Shown piece after piece: positions 8,210 through 15,503 of a DNA stretch of 64,000 nucleotides. Origin of the DNA: Anaerolineales bacterium (GTDB taxonomy: Bacteria > Chloroflexota > Anaerolineae > Anaerolineales > Villigracilaceae). The notes under the pieces are model-generated. The model did no database searches. It saw only the letters and a list, made by a program, of their open reading frames with translations, and had not been told where the DNA came from. Position 1 is the stretch's first letter, and each line of letters opens with the position of its first letter. Both the position numbers and the translations under genes were made by a program. The DNA is taken from NCBI GenBank assembly GCA_015075725.1, contig JABTTV010000001.1:868001-932000 (forward strand), given 5' to 3'.

Positions 8210-9520
8210 ATGGCGAAGAAGAATATTGAAGTTTTCGAGGGGCATGAATTAAGAGACAATCCACCAGAGTTCTCTAGTGAGTATCCTCGTTGTTTATTAA
8301 TTGGGAATGGGGCTAATAATCAAGAAACTAAAATATCGTTAAACGATGAGTTGTTTAGTAAGCATATTCTTTTTCTTGGGGGAATAGGAACTGGAAAGAC
8401 AAATGCCATCTTCCAAATAATGGAACAGCTACGCAAAAATATGACACAAAATGATGTCATGCTCGTTTTTGATACCAAAGGAGATTATTACAACGAATTC
8501 TATCGAAAAGGGGATATAGTTTTCAGCAACGATGAGAAAGCAACAGGCGCAGGCGGTGAAGATTACTGGAATATCTTCAAAGAGGTCGGCTTGGAAGAAT
8601 CTATTGAAGAGAGCATCTTCGAGATTACACGCGCCTTATTTTACGAGAAAATTGAGCATTCTACACAGCCTTTCTTTCCCAATGCTGCAAAAGATATTTT
8701 CTCGGCAATCTTATTGCACTTCTTCCGTTCAAATGGGCCGTCGAAAACAAATAATGCACAGATACGCACTTTCTTGGATCAATCTCCTTCATCGGAAATT
8801 CGGGCGATGCTAGAGTCTCATTTGGATTTACGCGCCATGATCAGCTATATATCCGATGATCGTTCCCCTCAGACGCAAGGCGTTATCTCTGAGCTTCAAC
8901 AATTAGCGCGTGAAATATTAATAGGAAATTTCCGAAAAGCAGGAAATCTTTCCATCCGAGAGGCAATTCGCAATAAAGGAGGGCGGGTTATTTTCGTTGA
9001 GTACGATTTAGGTCTGGGAAATATACTGACACCAATCTATCGTCTTATACTAGACCTTGCTATTAAGGAAGCACTTTGCCGAAAAAAAAGTGAAGGTAAT
9101 GTTTGGTTCATTATTGATGAGTTTAGATTAGTGCCAAATTTACAACATGTTGATGATGGTGTTAATTTTGGGAGAAGCCTTGGAGCTAAGTTCATCATAG
9201 GAGTCCAAAGCGTTGAACAGGTATTTCATGCCTACGGAGAAGCACTGGCCCGCAGCATGTTATCAGGGTTTATGACAACTGTTGCTTTTCGTGTAAATGA
9301 TTCAGCAACCCGCACATTTGTGCAGCAACTATTTGGAAAGAACCGTAAGCGAGAGACCTACATGGCTACAGTTGCTTCACGCGGATTAGTAGAACAAGTT
9401 CGGGAGGCTAATGTTGTGGAAGATTGGGATATAAACAGCCTGTCAATTGGAAAAGCAATAATTGGACTACCTTCTCAAGAACCTTTTCTTTTTCATTTCA
9501 AAAAGTACGATAAGAGTTGA
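8210..9520 (+). CDS. VirD4/TraD-like (HerA-FtsK superfamily) ATPase
   Basis: A 436-residue P-loop ATPase of the type IV coupling protein class. Walker A is GGIGTGKT (about 57-64), the TraD-type D-T-K-G-D-Y-Y follows at 88-94, Walker B is IIDEF (about 301-305), and the sensor-like GVQSVEQ lies near 330. There is no N-terminal membrane anchor, unlike classical VirD4, so membrane attachment could come from the two PH-like membrane proteins upstream. No relaxase or mating-pair genes are nearby, which argues against ordinary conjugation. The likely role is DNA or protein pumping powered by a hexameric ring; the context with a possible nuclease suggests a conflict system, as inference. Confidence 0.8.
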   Translation: MAKKNIEVFEGHELRDNPPEFSSEYPRCLLIGNGANNQETKISLNDELFSKHILFLGGIGTGKTNAIFQIMEQLRKNMTQNDVMLVFDTKGDYYNEFYRKGDIVFSNDEKATGAGGEDYWNIFKEVGLEESIEESIFEITRALFYEKIEHSTQPFFPNAAKDIFSAILLHFFRSNGPSKTNNAQIRTFLDQSPSSEIRAMLESHLDLRAMISYISDDRSPQTQGVISELQQLAREILIGNFRKAGNLSIREAIRNKGGRVIFVEYDLGLGNILTPIYRLILDLAIKEALCRKKSEGNVWFIIDEFRLVPNLQHVDDGVNFGRSLGAKFIIGVQSVEQVFHAYGEALARSMLSGFMTTVAFRVNDSATRTFVQQLFGKNRKRETYMATVASRGLVEQVREANVVEDWDINSLSIGKAIIGLPSQEPFLFHFKKYDKS

Positions 9521-9595
9521 GCGGCACTTTTCGGGTACTCTGAGGCATAAGCCTCAACAAACCCTTGTATTAATCTGTGATTTTACCCTAATGAG

Positions 9596-9613
9596 CCTTG
9601 TACTCTGACAAGG
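9596..9613 (+). promoter_or_regulatory. Hairpin overlapping a Shine-Dalgarno site
   Basis: CCTTGT and ACAAGG pair around ACTCTG, and the right arm contains the first bases of the AAGGAGG ribosome site of the gene starting at 9622. A second small hairpin (TGAGGC/GCCTCA) lies at 9541-9556. The first could dampen translation of the downstream gene. Confidence 0.35.
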
Positions 9614-9621
9614 AGGTTTTC

Positions 9622-10338
9622 ATGAAATGTCCTCATTGTGGCGATCAACATCCTGATCAAGCAAGTTTTTGCCCCAAGACTGGCAAGACACTAAAACAGC
9701 CCGATGTCTGTGCAAATTGCGGAGCAAATCTTCCATCCGATGTAAGTTTTTGTCCCGTCTGCGGAACGGCGGTAAATAGTACACAATCGAGCATAATACA
9801 ACTCAAAATTAGCCAAGTGCTAAAACAGCCACGCGTTCGATTGGCATTAATCATTTGTTTTATTTTTGCATTTGGTATGTGTGCTATGGTCTTAAGCAAC
9901 ATCAAGCCAATAACTCCTGCTCAGCAAATTCCTACCAAAAATACAACCATATCTACACCTACTCTACGGAAATTTTCTACTGCTACCACTAGGCCTACAT
10001 CACTCCCGACAACTAAACCCATCTCAACACAAATTAACCTCCAACCTATTCCAGCAGACTATAAATGTCCCGATAGAAATAGGATAAATTTGCAAGTAGG
10101 TGCTTTTGCTGAAATAGTAAAATTAGATGTCAATCTTCGCGAGCAACCAATAGTTCCGCAAGTTAGCGATGCAAATGTGATTCTTGTACTTCGGAAAGGA
10201 GATAAAGTACAAGTTATCGATGGGCCGACATGCTCGCATGATGGAACTTGGTGGAAAGTAAAAACTGAGTCGGGCAGAGTTGGCTGGGCTCGAGAAATTT
10301 CAAAAGGCAATGTTCTATTAACTCGCACTGATGAATAA
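9622..10338 (+). CDS. Double zinc-ribbon membrane protein with extracellular SH3-like domain
   Basis: A 238-residue protein. The ATG at 9622 is chosen over one 24 nt earlier because AAGGAGGT lies 5 nt before it and the zinc ribbons start at residue 2. Two zinc ribbons come first (CPHCG...FCPKTG, one Cys replaced by Lys/Thr context, then CANCG...FCPVCG). A single transmembrane helix spans about 75-97, a Thr/Pro-rich linker about 105-145, and a bacterial SH3-like domain about 160-232 (VNLREQP...VLRKGDKVQVIDGP...WWKVKTESGRVGWARE). The order suggests a cytosolic zinc domain linked through the membrane to a cell-wall or ligand-binding domain. It shares the zinc-ribbon theme with 5230-6279. Confidence 0.75.
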   Translation: MKCPHCGDQHPDQASFCPKTGKTLKQPDVCANCGANLPSDVSFCPVCGTAVNSTQSSIIQLKISQVLKQPRVRLALIICFIFAFGMCAMVLSNIKPITPAQQIPTKNTTISTPTLRKFSTATTRPTSLPTTKPISTQINLQPIPADYKCPDRNRINLQVGAFAEIVKLDVNLREQPIVPQVSDANVILVLRKGDKVQVIDGPTCSHDGTWWKVKTESGRVGWAREISKGNVLLTRTDE

Positions 10339-10424
10339 ATGAAATCGGACCTCACCTTGATTGGCTTGAGCAATCGGCGTGTGGGTTGGACCTCACCCTG
10401 ATGAGCTTGAGTGATCGGCATGTC
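10331..10424. repeat. Dispersed repeat, copies 1 and 2 of a 25-bp unit
   Basis: ATGAATAAATGAAATCGGACCTCACC is followed by GATTGGCTTGAGCAATCGG at 10359 and by a diverged second copy at 10400 (GATGAGCTTGAGTGATCGG). The same leader and unit recur at 11390-11475, and another unit lies at 10692. The repeat overlaps the last codons and stop of the SH3-domain gene. The whole stretch 10339-10802 holds repeat-like, pyrimidine/GC-rich text and no gene I can support. Confidence 0.6.
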
Positions 10425-10691
10425 CGTTTGCCCCTTTGCGTAGCACCCCTGTGGGGCTCCCAAGGGAGAGGGTATGGAGTTGACTTCTTTTCTATACAAG
10501 CGGGGAGTTGGGTTTCCAAGTCAGTGATTGGTTTGATGAGCAAAGGCTTCTCCCCCTTGGGGGATCGCGAAGCATACCCGAAGCGAAGCGGAGTGGTAGA
10601 CAGGAGAGGGGTTTGAATTGAATTCAAGCCAAATTGCTCAGAAACTCCCCGATTGTGACGATTGATTTGACTTGTCGTCAGCACGGCGTCT

Positions 10692-10716
10692 GATCGGCTT
10701 GAGCAATCGGGGTGTG
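10692..10716. repeat. Dispersed repeat, copy 3 of the 25-bp unit
   Basis: GATCGGCTTGAGCAATCGG followed by GGTGTG matches the units at 10359 and 11451. It lies 87 bp downstream of the BrnA stop codon. Confidence 0.55.
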
Positions 10717-10802
10717 GGTTGGGACGCTTCGGCACGCTCAGCGCGGCACCTATCCCCCTCTACCCCTTCGGGGCACACGTCCCACGGGAGAGGGGAGTCC
10801 GC

Positions 10803-11060
10803 TCAGTGCGAAACGTTGTGCAGTTCCTCGCGCACAACCCGCCGAAGAATTACCTCGATGGGCTCCTGCTGGTGGGTAATATATTCGCGCAAAGCATTAT
10901 TAATCAATGTCTGATAATTACCGCCACCTGCGGCGTCCACTTCACCGCGAAACCAATCCAAAATATCGTCGTCGATGCGAATGGTGATCCGCGTTTTGCC
11001 CTTCGGCGCAGGGCGAACCGCTCCACGCTTGCCTTTGCTGAAGTTATATTCTTTCTTCAT
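10803..11060 (-). CDS. brnA: BrnA-family antitoxin
   Basis: An 85-residue protein of the BrnA/CopG-like antitoxin family (PF14384). It opens with MKKEYNFSKGKRGAV and carries the ribbon-helix-helix segment T-R-I-T-I-R-I-D-D-D-I-L-D-W-F and then GGGNYQTLINNALREYI, all hallmarks of BrnA. The ATG at 11060 is chosen because it overlaps the end of brnT by 17 nt, the usual brnTA layout; a start further upstream would run through brnT. BrnA neutralises BrnT and represses the operon. The partner toxin gene is broken, so this antitoxin may be kept as a repressor or an orphan. Confidence 0.85.
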   Translation of the reverse strand: MKKEYNFSKGKRGAVRPAPKGKTRITIRIDDDILDWFRGEVDAAGGGNYQTLINNALREYITHQQEPIEVILRRVVREELHNVSH

Positions 11061-11325
11061 CTTGTTCCTCATACATCTTTTTCTCACGCGCAGTGGCTTT
11101 CCGCGCGGAAATGATCCGAATAACAATATCTCGAAACGTGTACACTACTACCAGGATGCGACTAAGGAAGTCTCTACCGATTGTTATAAAACGGTCTTCG
11201 CCTTTATGCTCGTCTTGAATCGTGATGGCTTTTTCATCTTCGAAGACGCCGACAGCATCCGCAAATTTGATGCGATTCTTCTTGTAATTTAGCTATTCTT
11301 TATCGGGATCCCATTCGTAGCTCAT
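11044..11325 (-). pseudogene. brnT: BrnT toxin gene with in-frame amber codon
   Basis: Translation from the ATG at 11325 gives MSYEWDPDKE, then TAG at 11295-11293, then an uninterrupted LNYKKNRIKFADAVGVFEDEKAIT and a complete C-terminus (RFITIGRDFLSRILVVVYTFRDIVIRIISARKAT) up to TAA at 11044. This is a full-length 93-codon BrnT ribonuclease toxin with a single nonsense codon at position 11, where the family normally has Lys or a similar residue. No good internal start follows that would restore the first strand and helix. The toxin is probably inactive, or needs readthrough. A sequencing error is the alternative. Confidence 0.85.
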
Positions 11326-11389
11326 ACGGCTCCATTATATGCACAAGTGTACACAGGCGCAAGGGACAAATTCCCACTGAAGAAGCGTT

Positions 11390-11475
11390 ATGAATAAATG
11401 AAATCGAACCTCACCACTTCGGCACGGCTGCGCCATTCAGCGCGGCGCCTGATTGGCTTGAGCAATCGGGGTGTC
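11390..11475. repeat. Dispersed repeat, copy 4 with leader
   Basis: The leader ATGAATAAATGAAATCG followed by ACCTCACC matches 10331, and the unit GATTGGCTTGAGCAATCGG is at 11451. Together with the copies at 10331-10424 it brackets the brnTA locus in direct orientation, as if the module had been carried in between two repeats. The rest of 11326-11545 is non-coding. Confidence 0.6.
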
Positions 11476-11545
11476 TGTTTGCCCTCTTGAAATCAACACC
11501 AATTCTCCACTCCTCCAATTCTCAGCCGTCTCCAGTCTCCAATCA

Positions 11546-12169
11546 CTAGCCTTCACTCCTCATCGTTATCACCACATTTCCCTTTTTCTGATCGGTTTCG
11601 ACATATCGGTGCGCTTCGGCGATCTGCTCCAGGGGATAGACTCTATCGATGACAGGTTTTATTGCTCCTGCCTCGACCAATTCCTTCAGCCTGAGCAGAT
11701 TCCTGGTCGTATAACTTCCCTCCCAGAAGAGTAACTTCTTATCGCTTTTCCCTTTACTCCATCCCATTTGAAGTCTGTGATGCCACCTGGGATTCACGTT
11801 TAGATAAGTTCCATTCTCGGTTAGCGACCTGACACTCCCTGCAAACGGGCTCCCGCCGATCGTATCTATGATCACATCGTAATTTTGTCCGTTCTTTGTG
11901 TAATCCTCCCGCGTGTAATCGATCACGTGGTCTGCGCCGATGGAGCGCAGCATTTCGAGCTTTCCGCCGCTGTCCACACCGGTCACTTCCGCGCCGTAAT
12001 GTTTGGCTAGTTGGACAGAATACGTGCCGATGCTCCCGCCCGCGCCGACGATCAAGACCTTTTGTCCGCGTTGGATGTTTGCCCTATCGAGGGAATGTAA
12101 GGCTTCGAGTCCGCCAAATGGGACGGCAGCGGCTTCCTCATAGGTGATGTCCGTCGGTCTTTTGGACAT
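11546..12169 (-). CDS. Zinc-free medium-chain reductase, lacking its N-terminal domain
   Basis: A 207-residue protein that covers only the Rossmann half of a quinone-oxidoreductase-type medium-chain dehydrogenase. It has the dinucleotide motif G-A-G-G-S-I-G-T (about 43-50) and ends with the family GNVVITMRS. Full-length relatives have 310-330 residues with a GroES-like substrate domain first; here the text starts at the linker (ITYEEAAAVPFGGLEALHSL). It lies 6 nt after the stop of a full-length paralogue, with no clear ribosome site. It is best read as the remnant of a tandem duplication that lost its front half, so it may not be functional. Confidence 0.65.
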   Translation of the reverse strand: MSKRPTDITYEEAAAVPFGGLEALHSLDRANIQRGQKVLIVGAGGSIGTYSVQLAKHYGAEVTGVDSGGKLEMLRSIGADHVIDYTREDYTKNGQNYDVIIDTIGGSPFAGSVRSLTENGTYLNVNPRWHHRLQMGWSKGKSDKKLLFWEGSYTTRNLLRLKELVEAGAIKPVIDRVYPLEQIAEAHRYVETDQKKGNVVITMRSEG

Positions 12170-12175
12170 AACGTT

Positions 12176-13135
12176 TCAGGCAACCTTTATGACGACCTTC
12201 CCTTTGGCGCGTCCTTCGCTGACGTGGCGCATCGCTTCGCGAATCTCATCGAACGGATAGGTTTTATCGATCACGGTGCGGATCCTGCCAGCCTCGATAA
12301 GTTCTGTGATGACAACCAGGTCTTCACGGTTCTGTGGAACCATCAGCATGCCCACATCCTTGCCCGTCATTTTTCTGATCGCTGGTCCCAGGAACAATAT
12401 CTGAAACAACGTCGAGACCGAACCGCCGACAAACAGACTTCTTCCGTTGGGTTTTAAGGTCCGGGCGTAGTCAAAGATGGAACGATGGGCGATCAGGTCA
12501 AGGATGAGGTCGAACCGTTTTCCACTCCTGGTAAAGTCTTCGCGTGTGTGATCGATCACATGGTCCGCGCCAAGCGAGCGGAGGAAATCCAGTTTGTACG
12601 GATTGTCCACGCATGTCACTTCCGCGCCGTGGAGTTTGGCAAGCTGTAACGCGAATATCCCTGCGCTTCCGCCCGCCCCGTTGATGAGCACATTTTGCCC
12701 GGCTCGGACCCGTCCTTTTTTGGCGATCCCGTTCAGCGCGATGATCCCGCCCTGAGGAATGGCGGACGCCTCTTCGAACGTCATCGCCTTCGGTTTCAGC
12801 ATCATGGTTCTTCCGTGCGTGCAGACATATTCGGCAAAGCCTCCATGGTAGCCCGGTATTTCGCCGAAGACTTCATCGCCGACTTTAAATTCGGTGTTGT
12901 TGCCGCCCACTGCCTCCACCACTCCCGCGATGTCCGAACCGAGGATGTTGTTGTGGGGCAATCTTCCGATGCGGGCATACAACGGCTTGCCGATCATTCC
13001 TTCGCGGTCAGAGCCGTTGATGGACACCGCGTGGATCTTGATCAGTATTTGGTCATCGGTCGGGACCGGCTTTACGACCTCTGTGAATTGAAGAACATCG
13101 GGTGGTCCGTATTTTTTATGGATGACCGCTTTCAT
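12176..13135 (-). CDS. NAD(P)-dependent zinc-free medium-chain alcohol dehydrogenase / quinone oxidoreductase
   Basis: A 319-residue full-length member of the MDR superfamily. The GroES-like domain is at residues 1-120 (GSDREGMIGKPLY, then LGSDIAGVVEAVG), the nucleotide-binding motif N-G-A-G-G-S-A-G is near 145-152, and the C-terminal GKVVIKVA closes the domain. The catalytic and structural zinc cysteines of true alcohol dehydrogenases are missing, so an NAD(P)H-dependent enone or quinone reductase is most likely. It is followed 6 nt later by the truncated paralogue and preceded by DinB, VOC and other small genes on the same strand. Confidence 0.85.
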   Translation of the reverse strand: MKAVIHKKYGPPDVLQFTEVVKPVPTDDQILIKIHAVSINGSDREGMIGKPLYARIGRLPHNNILGSDIAGVVEAVGGNNTEFKVGDEVFGEIPGYHGGFAEYVCTHGRTMMLKPKAMTFEEASAIPQGGIIALNGIAKKGRVRAGQNVLINGAGGSAGIFALQLAKLHGAEVTCVDNPYKLDFLRSLGADHVIDHTREDFTRSGKRFDLILDLIAHRSIFDYARTLKPNGRSLFVGGSVSTLFQILFLGPAIRKMTGKDVGMLMVPQNREDLVVITELIEAGRIRTVIDKTYPFDEIREAMRHVSEGRAKGKVVIKVA

Positions 13136-13156
13136 TATCCTCTCCGCGACGCTGGT

Positions 13157-13651
13157 TCATTTTGATATCGGCACAAGCGCCTTCATCATGTCGCCGTAAT
13201 CCCAGCCGTCGATCGAAGGCGGTTCGATTCCCATCGCGGTGAGCATGCTTTTGACCTGCTCGCGGTGTTCGGTGGCGTGGTTGATGATCTGGACCAAAAT
13301 CACCCACGGCTCGACGTAATGGCCGTCTCTTGTGACAAGCCTTTCCCTTGGATATTTTTCCTCCCTGACGAGATTCAACAGCGCCTCTCCCGTCTGTTTG
13401 ATCGATTCCCCCGCCTGGGCAAATTCCACGCTGACGGGTTCCTGTCTCCGTTCGAGCGGCAGGGTCAAAATCCGCAGGTATCCGAGTTGGGCATCCGCGA
13501 GATGAAGCAATGTGCTGCGAATCGTTCCCTCCGTGGCGGATTGAGGCGGGGCGTCGAGCTGCCCGTCACTCAGAGCGGAACAAACCTCGAGGATCTTTTG
13601 ATTCGCCCAGTTGTTGTGCTCGAATAATCTTGCGAGAATATTTTCGCTCAT
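13157..13651 (-). CDS. DinB-family protein
   Basis: A 164-residue four-helix protein of the DinB/YfiT metalloprotein family. The three metal-binding histidines fit H-L-A-D-A-Q (about 51) and I-N-H-A-T-E-H-R-E-Q (about 124 and 128). Members include thiol transferases for bacillithiol or mycothiol and stress proteins of unknown activity. It is one of three DinB proteins within 5 kb (others at 16982 and 17460), though it is only distantly similar to those two. Confidence 0.85.
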   Translation of the reverse strand: MSENILARLFEHNNWANQKILEVCSALSDGQLDAPPQSATEGTIRSTLLHLADAQLGYLRILTLPLERRQEPVSVEFAQAGESIKQTGEALLNLVREEKYPRERLVTRDGHYVEPWVILVQIINHATEHREQVKSMLTAMGIEPPSIDGWDYGDMMKALVPISK

Positions 13652-13653
13652 TT

Positions 13654-14012
13654 TTAACTCATGGGATTCATCAATTGGAAGTAATTGCCGTCGGGGTCGG
13701 CGAGCGTGGCGATCCAGCCCTGTCCCATCTCGTACGGTTCGTGGATGCTCATCCCGCCAAGGGATTTGATGCGCTCGAATTCCTCCTTGACCTGCCCGGT
13801 CTCAAAATTGAACATGATCCGCCCCGGGTCCTTGGTCTTGCCGCCCATTTCGGAATGATTGAGGATTCCGAGGAACGATCCGCCGAGCTGCCAGCCCCAA
13901 AATCCATTTTCGGGGTCGACCATATCCGCGGGCTTGCCCAGCACTTTTCATAAAAAGCGACCATATCTTTGGGCTGTTTCGTGCCGATCATCACTGAATT
14001 AAGGTTCAACAT
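13654..14012 (-). pseudogene. VOC/glyoxalase-family gene with a frameshift
   Basis: The N-terminus MLNLNSVMIGTKQPKDMVAFYEK is read from 14012, then the family text continues in another frame as LGKPADMVDPENGFWGWQLGG down to the stop at 13654 (DPDGNYFQLMNPMS). Joining the two frames at about 13944 restores a continuous VOC fold of about 120 residues (F-Y-E-K-V-L-G); one base appears to be missing after GAAAAG. An AAAGGA site precedes the ATG. It is either a recent pseudogene or an assembly error in an otherwise intact glyoxalase/bleomycin-resistance-like gene. Confidence 0.75.
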
Positions 14013-14089
14013 GGGTGCATATCCTTTCTAAAGTGGGAGGGAAACGTTGAGACCGATTGTAGGGTGTGAAGATCGATTTGACAAGGCGG

Positions 14090-14590
14090 TCAGCCCCCGC
14101 GCTCCAATTTTCTTTTCGCCGAGTACAACAGGGACACCGAATAGATTTGGTGAAACCCCAGCATGGCACGAAACCCAAACCCAAGCTCTGTTCTTCCTGT
14201 TTTCGGAACAACCGCTGTGCCGAAATACAACCGCGTTCGTGATTTCCCCACGGGAATCGTCATGAACCACGAGCGTGTGCGGCTGAGAAAGTCGCACATC
14301 AACAGTTCGTTTCCTCCGCGCGCTTCCACCGTCCATGCGGCGAATTCACCGATTTTTCCCTCCGCCGCCTGTCTCGCCTGTAAATCCGTCGAGGGTTTCG
14401 AAACCGTGAACTGTAGAATCAGCCTTTCCAGTTTGAAGAGCGGCGTTGTGTAGAAGGCATAAACGAATTCGGGGATGGAAATTGCGAACTGAATCTCGGT
14501 CACATAGCAATCGGTGTATGCACCGGTCATTGTCGTATATGTGTCCATCATTGAATACGCTGGAATTGGAATTCTTCGAATAGAGGTCAT
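14090..14590 (-). CDS. Hypothetical protein
   Basis: A 166-residue protein starting at 14590 (MTSIRRIPIPAYSMMDTYTTMTG). A longer open frame extends upstream to 14968, but it lies antisense to the NmrA-family gene and is rejected. The text has many alternating hydrophobic strands (YVTEIQFAISIPEFVYAFYTTPLFKLERLILQF, then GGNELLMCDFLSRTRSWFMTI, then TRLYFGTAVVP), suggesting a beta-rich or SRPBCC/DUF2867-like domain. I cannot name the family with confidence. It is divergent from the NmrA gene with only 21 nt between the starts. Confidence 0.6.
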   Translation of the reverse strand: MTSIRRIPIPAYSMMDTYTTMTGAYTDCYVTEIQFAISIPEFVYAFYTTPLFKLERLILQFTVSKPSTDLQARQAAEGKIGEFAAWTVEARGGNELLMCDFLSRTRSWFMTIPVGKSRTRLYFGTAVVPKTGRTELGFGFRAMLGFHQIYSVSLLYSAKRKLERGG

Positions 14591-14611
14591 GCCCGCTCCG
14601 TTCGTGGGATA

Positions 14612-15466
14612 ATGTTCCTTATGATACTCGTAACAGGCGCGGGTGGTAAGACGGGCAAAGCCATCATCAAGTCGCTCTCGAACAACCAGGAGGACATCTA
14701 CGCGTTCGTGCATCGCCAGGATCAGGTCGCAGAGATAAAATTGTCCGGCGCGGAGAAAATCATCGTCGGGGATTTGCGCGATGAGTCCGCCATCCGCTCG
14801 GCGATGGAAGCGGTGAGGGCGGTCTATCACATTTGTCCCAACATGAGCCCGGAGGAAGATGTAATTGGCAGGTTGGTAGTTGGGGAAGCAAAGAAGGCGG
14901 GCGTGGAGCATTTTGTCTATCACTCGGTATTGCACCCGCAAATTGAAGTGATGAATCATCACTGGCAAAAGATGCGTGTGGAGGAAATGCTCTTAGAGTC
15001 TGGGATTCCGTTCACCGTTCTTCAGCCTGCACCGTACATGCAGAATCTGCTGACGGGCTGGAAGAACATCGTCGAGGAGGGAGCGCTGCGCGTTCCGTAT
15101 TCGGTCGAAGCGAAGTTCAGTTTTCTCGATTTGGAAGACCTTGCCGAAGCCGCACGGATCGTGCTGACCGAGCCGGGTCACATCAATGCGATCTATGAGT
15201 TGGCAGGGACGAGTCCCACGTCCCATGCGGAGGTGGCGGAGATTTTCAGCCGCGTATTGAATCGCCCTGTTCGAGCCGAGAAAGAAGAGATTCGAGACTG
15301 GAGATTGCGCGCGAAGGGATTGAACGAATATGCGCGGGAGAATCTCGTGCGGATGTTCGAGTATTACGATCAATGGGGACTGGCGGGGAATCCAAATGTG
15401 TTGAAGTGGCTCCTGAAGCGCGAGCCGAGATCACTCGAATCTTTTGCCGGTCGAATCGGAAAATAA
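14612..15466 (+). CDS. NmrA-family NAD(P)-binding protein
   Basis: A 284-residue atypical short-chain dehydrogenase. The Rossmann motif is at the very N-terminus (V-T-G-A-G-G-K-T-G-K), followed by an NmrA-like pattern (VGDLRDESAIRSAMEAVRAVYHI) and the substrate-side segment GIPFTVLQPAPYMQNLL. The classical YxxxK pair is not conserved, as usual for NmrA/HSCARG redox-sensor or isoflavone-reductase-like members. An ATG at 14621 is an equally good start. Substrate unknown. Confidence 0.85.
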   Translation: MFLMILVTGAGGKTGKAIIKSLSNNQEDIYAFVHRQDQVAEIKLSGAEKIIVGDLRDESAIRSAMEAVRAVYHICPNMSPEEDVIGRLVVGEAKKAGVEHFVYHSVLHPQIEVMNHHWQKMRVEEMLLESGIPFTVLQPAPYMQNLLTGWKNIVEEGALRVPYSVEAKFSFLDLEDLAEAARIVLTEPGHINAIYELAGTSPTSHAEVAEIFSRVLNRPVRAEKEEIRDWRLRAKGLNEYARENLVRMFEYYDQWGLAGNPNVLKWLLKREPRSLESFAGRIGK

Positions 15467-15503
15467 AACGACAAATCCATCAGGGCTGCATTCGGCGTGG
15501 GCG

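Noticed and set aside
5230..10338. Conjugation or type IV secretion locus
   Set aside because: Only a coupling-type ATPase is present; no relaxase, VirB4 or pilus genes.
10386..10735. Several frames of 76-131 codons between the SH3-domain gene and brnA
   Set aside because: They are built from dispersed repeat text and overlap each other on both strands.
14591..14968. Upstream extension of the minus-strand hypothetical gene 14090-14590
   Set aside because: It is antisense to the NmrA-family gene, has no family-like text, and a good ATG exists at 14590.
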